NCBI GenBank assembly: GCA_034435435.1
Contig: DAOTXN010000117.1
Location: 1-20,856, forward strand
DNA: 20,856 nucleotides
Reading direction: 5' to 3'
Source: DAOTXN01 sp034435435
GTDB taxonomy: Bacteria; Chloroflexota; Anaerolineae; S140-20
The notes beneath the pieces were generated by a model. That model had not been told where the DNA came from and did no database searches. It was given only the letters and a program-made list of their open reading frames with translations. A program made the translations under genes and the position numbers. Positions 20,680-20,856 of the stretch are shown here, piece after piece (the stretch's first letter is position 1; each line of letters opens with the position of its first letter).

Positions 20680-20738
20680 ATGACCAGATGAACGCCGAGT
20701 TGTATGAAACTGGAAGAGAGAAACATGTAATGTTTAGT

Positions 20739-20773
20739 GGCGCAAACTGCGCCGAATAAAGCGATTCCGCTTT
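20739..20773 (+). terminator. Two tandem hairpins in the leader of the last gene
   Basis: First GGCGCA-AAC-TGCGCC (20739-20753), then AAAGCG-ATTC-CGCTTT (20758-20773) followed by TT. Together they could act as a terminator or attenuator within the leader. They could equally be a dispersed palindromic repeat. Confidence 0.5.
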
Positions 20774-20786
20774 TTGTGGTATTCTT

Positions 20787-20811
20787 TCCTCCGCATATGA
20801 TACGCGGAGGA
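20787..20811 (+). promoter_or_regulatory. Hairpin covering the ribosome binding site of the last gene
   Basis: TCCTCCGC (20787-20794) pairs perfectly with GCGGAGGA (20804-20811) around a 9-nt loop. The 3' arm contains the GGAGG Shine-Dalgarno of the GTG at 20817. Folding would therefore block translation unless the hairpin is opened. As DNA, the same inverted repeat could be an operator. Confidence 0.55.
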
Positions 20812-20816
20812 CAGCC

Positions 20817-20856
20817 GTGAACACTCGAATCGAGTTACCCAATTGCACTTTATCAA
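20817..20856 (+). CDS. Start of an unidentified gene cut by the window edge
   Basis: GTG 20817 with a strong GGAGGA ribosome site 5 nt upstream; the open frame reads MNTRIELPNCTLS and runs off the end. Thirteen residues are too few to assign a family. Confidence 0.55.
   Translation, partial: MNTRIELPNCTLS

Noticed and set aside
20450..20848. 132-codon minus-strand frame at the right edge
   Set aside because: It spans promoter, hairpins and the 52-codon frame, lacks a ribosome site, and its translation shows no recognisable pattern.
1..20856. CRISPR array, prophage or insertion sequence
   Set aside because: No regularly spaced repeats, no transposase, integrase or phage structural gene was seen on either strand.

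Overview
The window looks like a chromosomal segment of a GC-rich bacterium, most likely a Chloroflexota (Anaerolineae-like) organism. This is an inference from: lipoproteins with Thr/Pro-rich linkers after the lipobox; a 7Fe-type ferredoxin; a PolX with a PHP domain; many MNT-HEPN and PIN toxin-antitoxin genes; and several short dispersed repeats lying between and inside genes. No rRNA, tRNA, CRISPR array, transposase or phage gene was seen.

Layout. (1) 1-2859, leftward: the 5' end of a DUF255 thioredoxin-domain gene, then a lpdA (dihydrolipoyl dehydrogenase) - L,D-transpeptidase operon with its own promoter and a terminator hairpin. (2) 3041-3771, rightward: a VapBC-type toxin-antitoxin pair behind a strong sigma70-type promoter. 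(3) 3861-7939: an orphan sugar-type solute-binding lipoprotein overlapping a glycerate 2-kinase, then a HAD hydrolase and an HD phosphohydrolase, all tightly spaced. (4) 7931-9336: promoter, MNT nucleotidyltransferase, HEPN protein (type VII-like pair) and a ComEA-like lipoprotein. (5) 9384-11347: miaB and a convergent ferredoxin gene separated by a perfect 15-bp palindrome. (6) 11401-13019: an EamA transporter, a 64-aa zinc-ribbon protein, a decayed response-regulator fragment beside a folded repeat element, and a 69-aa leftward gene. (7) 13164-17939: a GH38 alpha-mannosidase abutting DNA polymerase X. (8) 17957-20856: an HTH protein, then a visibly more AT-rich stretch with a membrane-anchored seven-blade propeller, a DUF4365-like putative nuclease and an overlapping 52-aa ORF. 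It ends in a structured leader before a gene cut by the window edge.

Most of the window is housekeeping or accessory metabolism and looks ordinary. The parts most worth a second look are the repeats that have become coding sequence (inside glycerate kinase, the HAD C-terminus, the GH38 gene and the end of miaB), the multi-hairpin element at 12704-12766, the AT-rich block 18376-20575, and the leader at 20652-20817 whose last hairpin covers the ribosome binding site. No complete new system can be claimed from sequence alone. The AT-rich block with the nuclease-like protein and its tiny partner is the best candidate.
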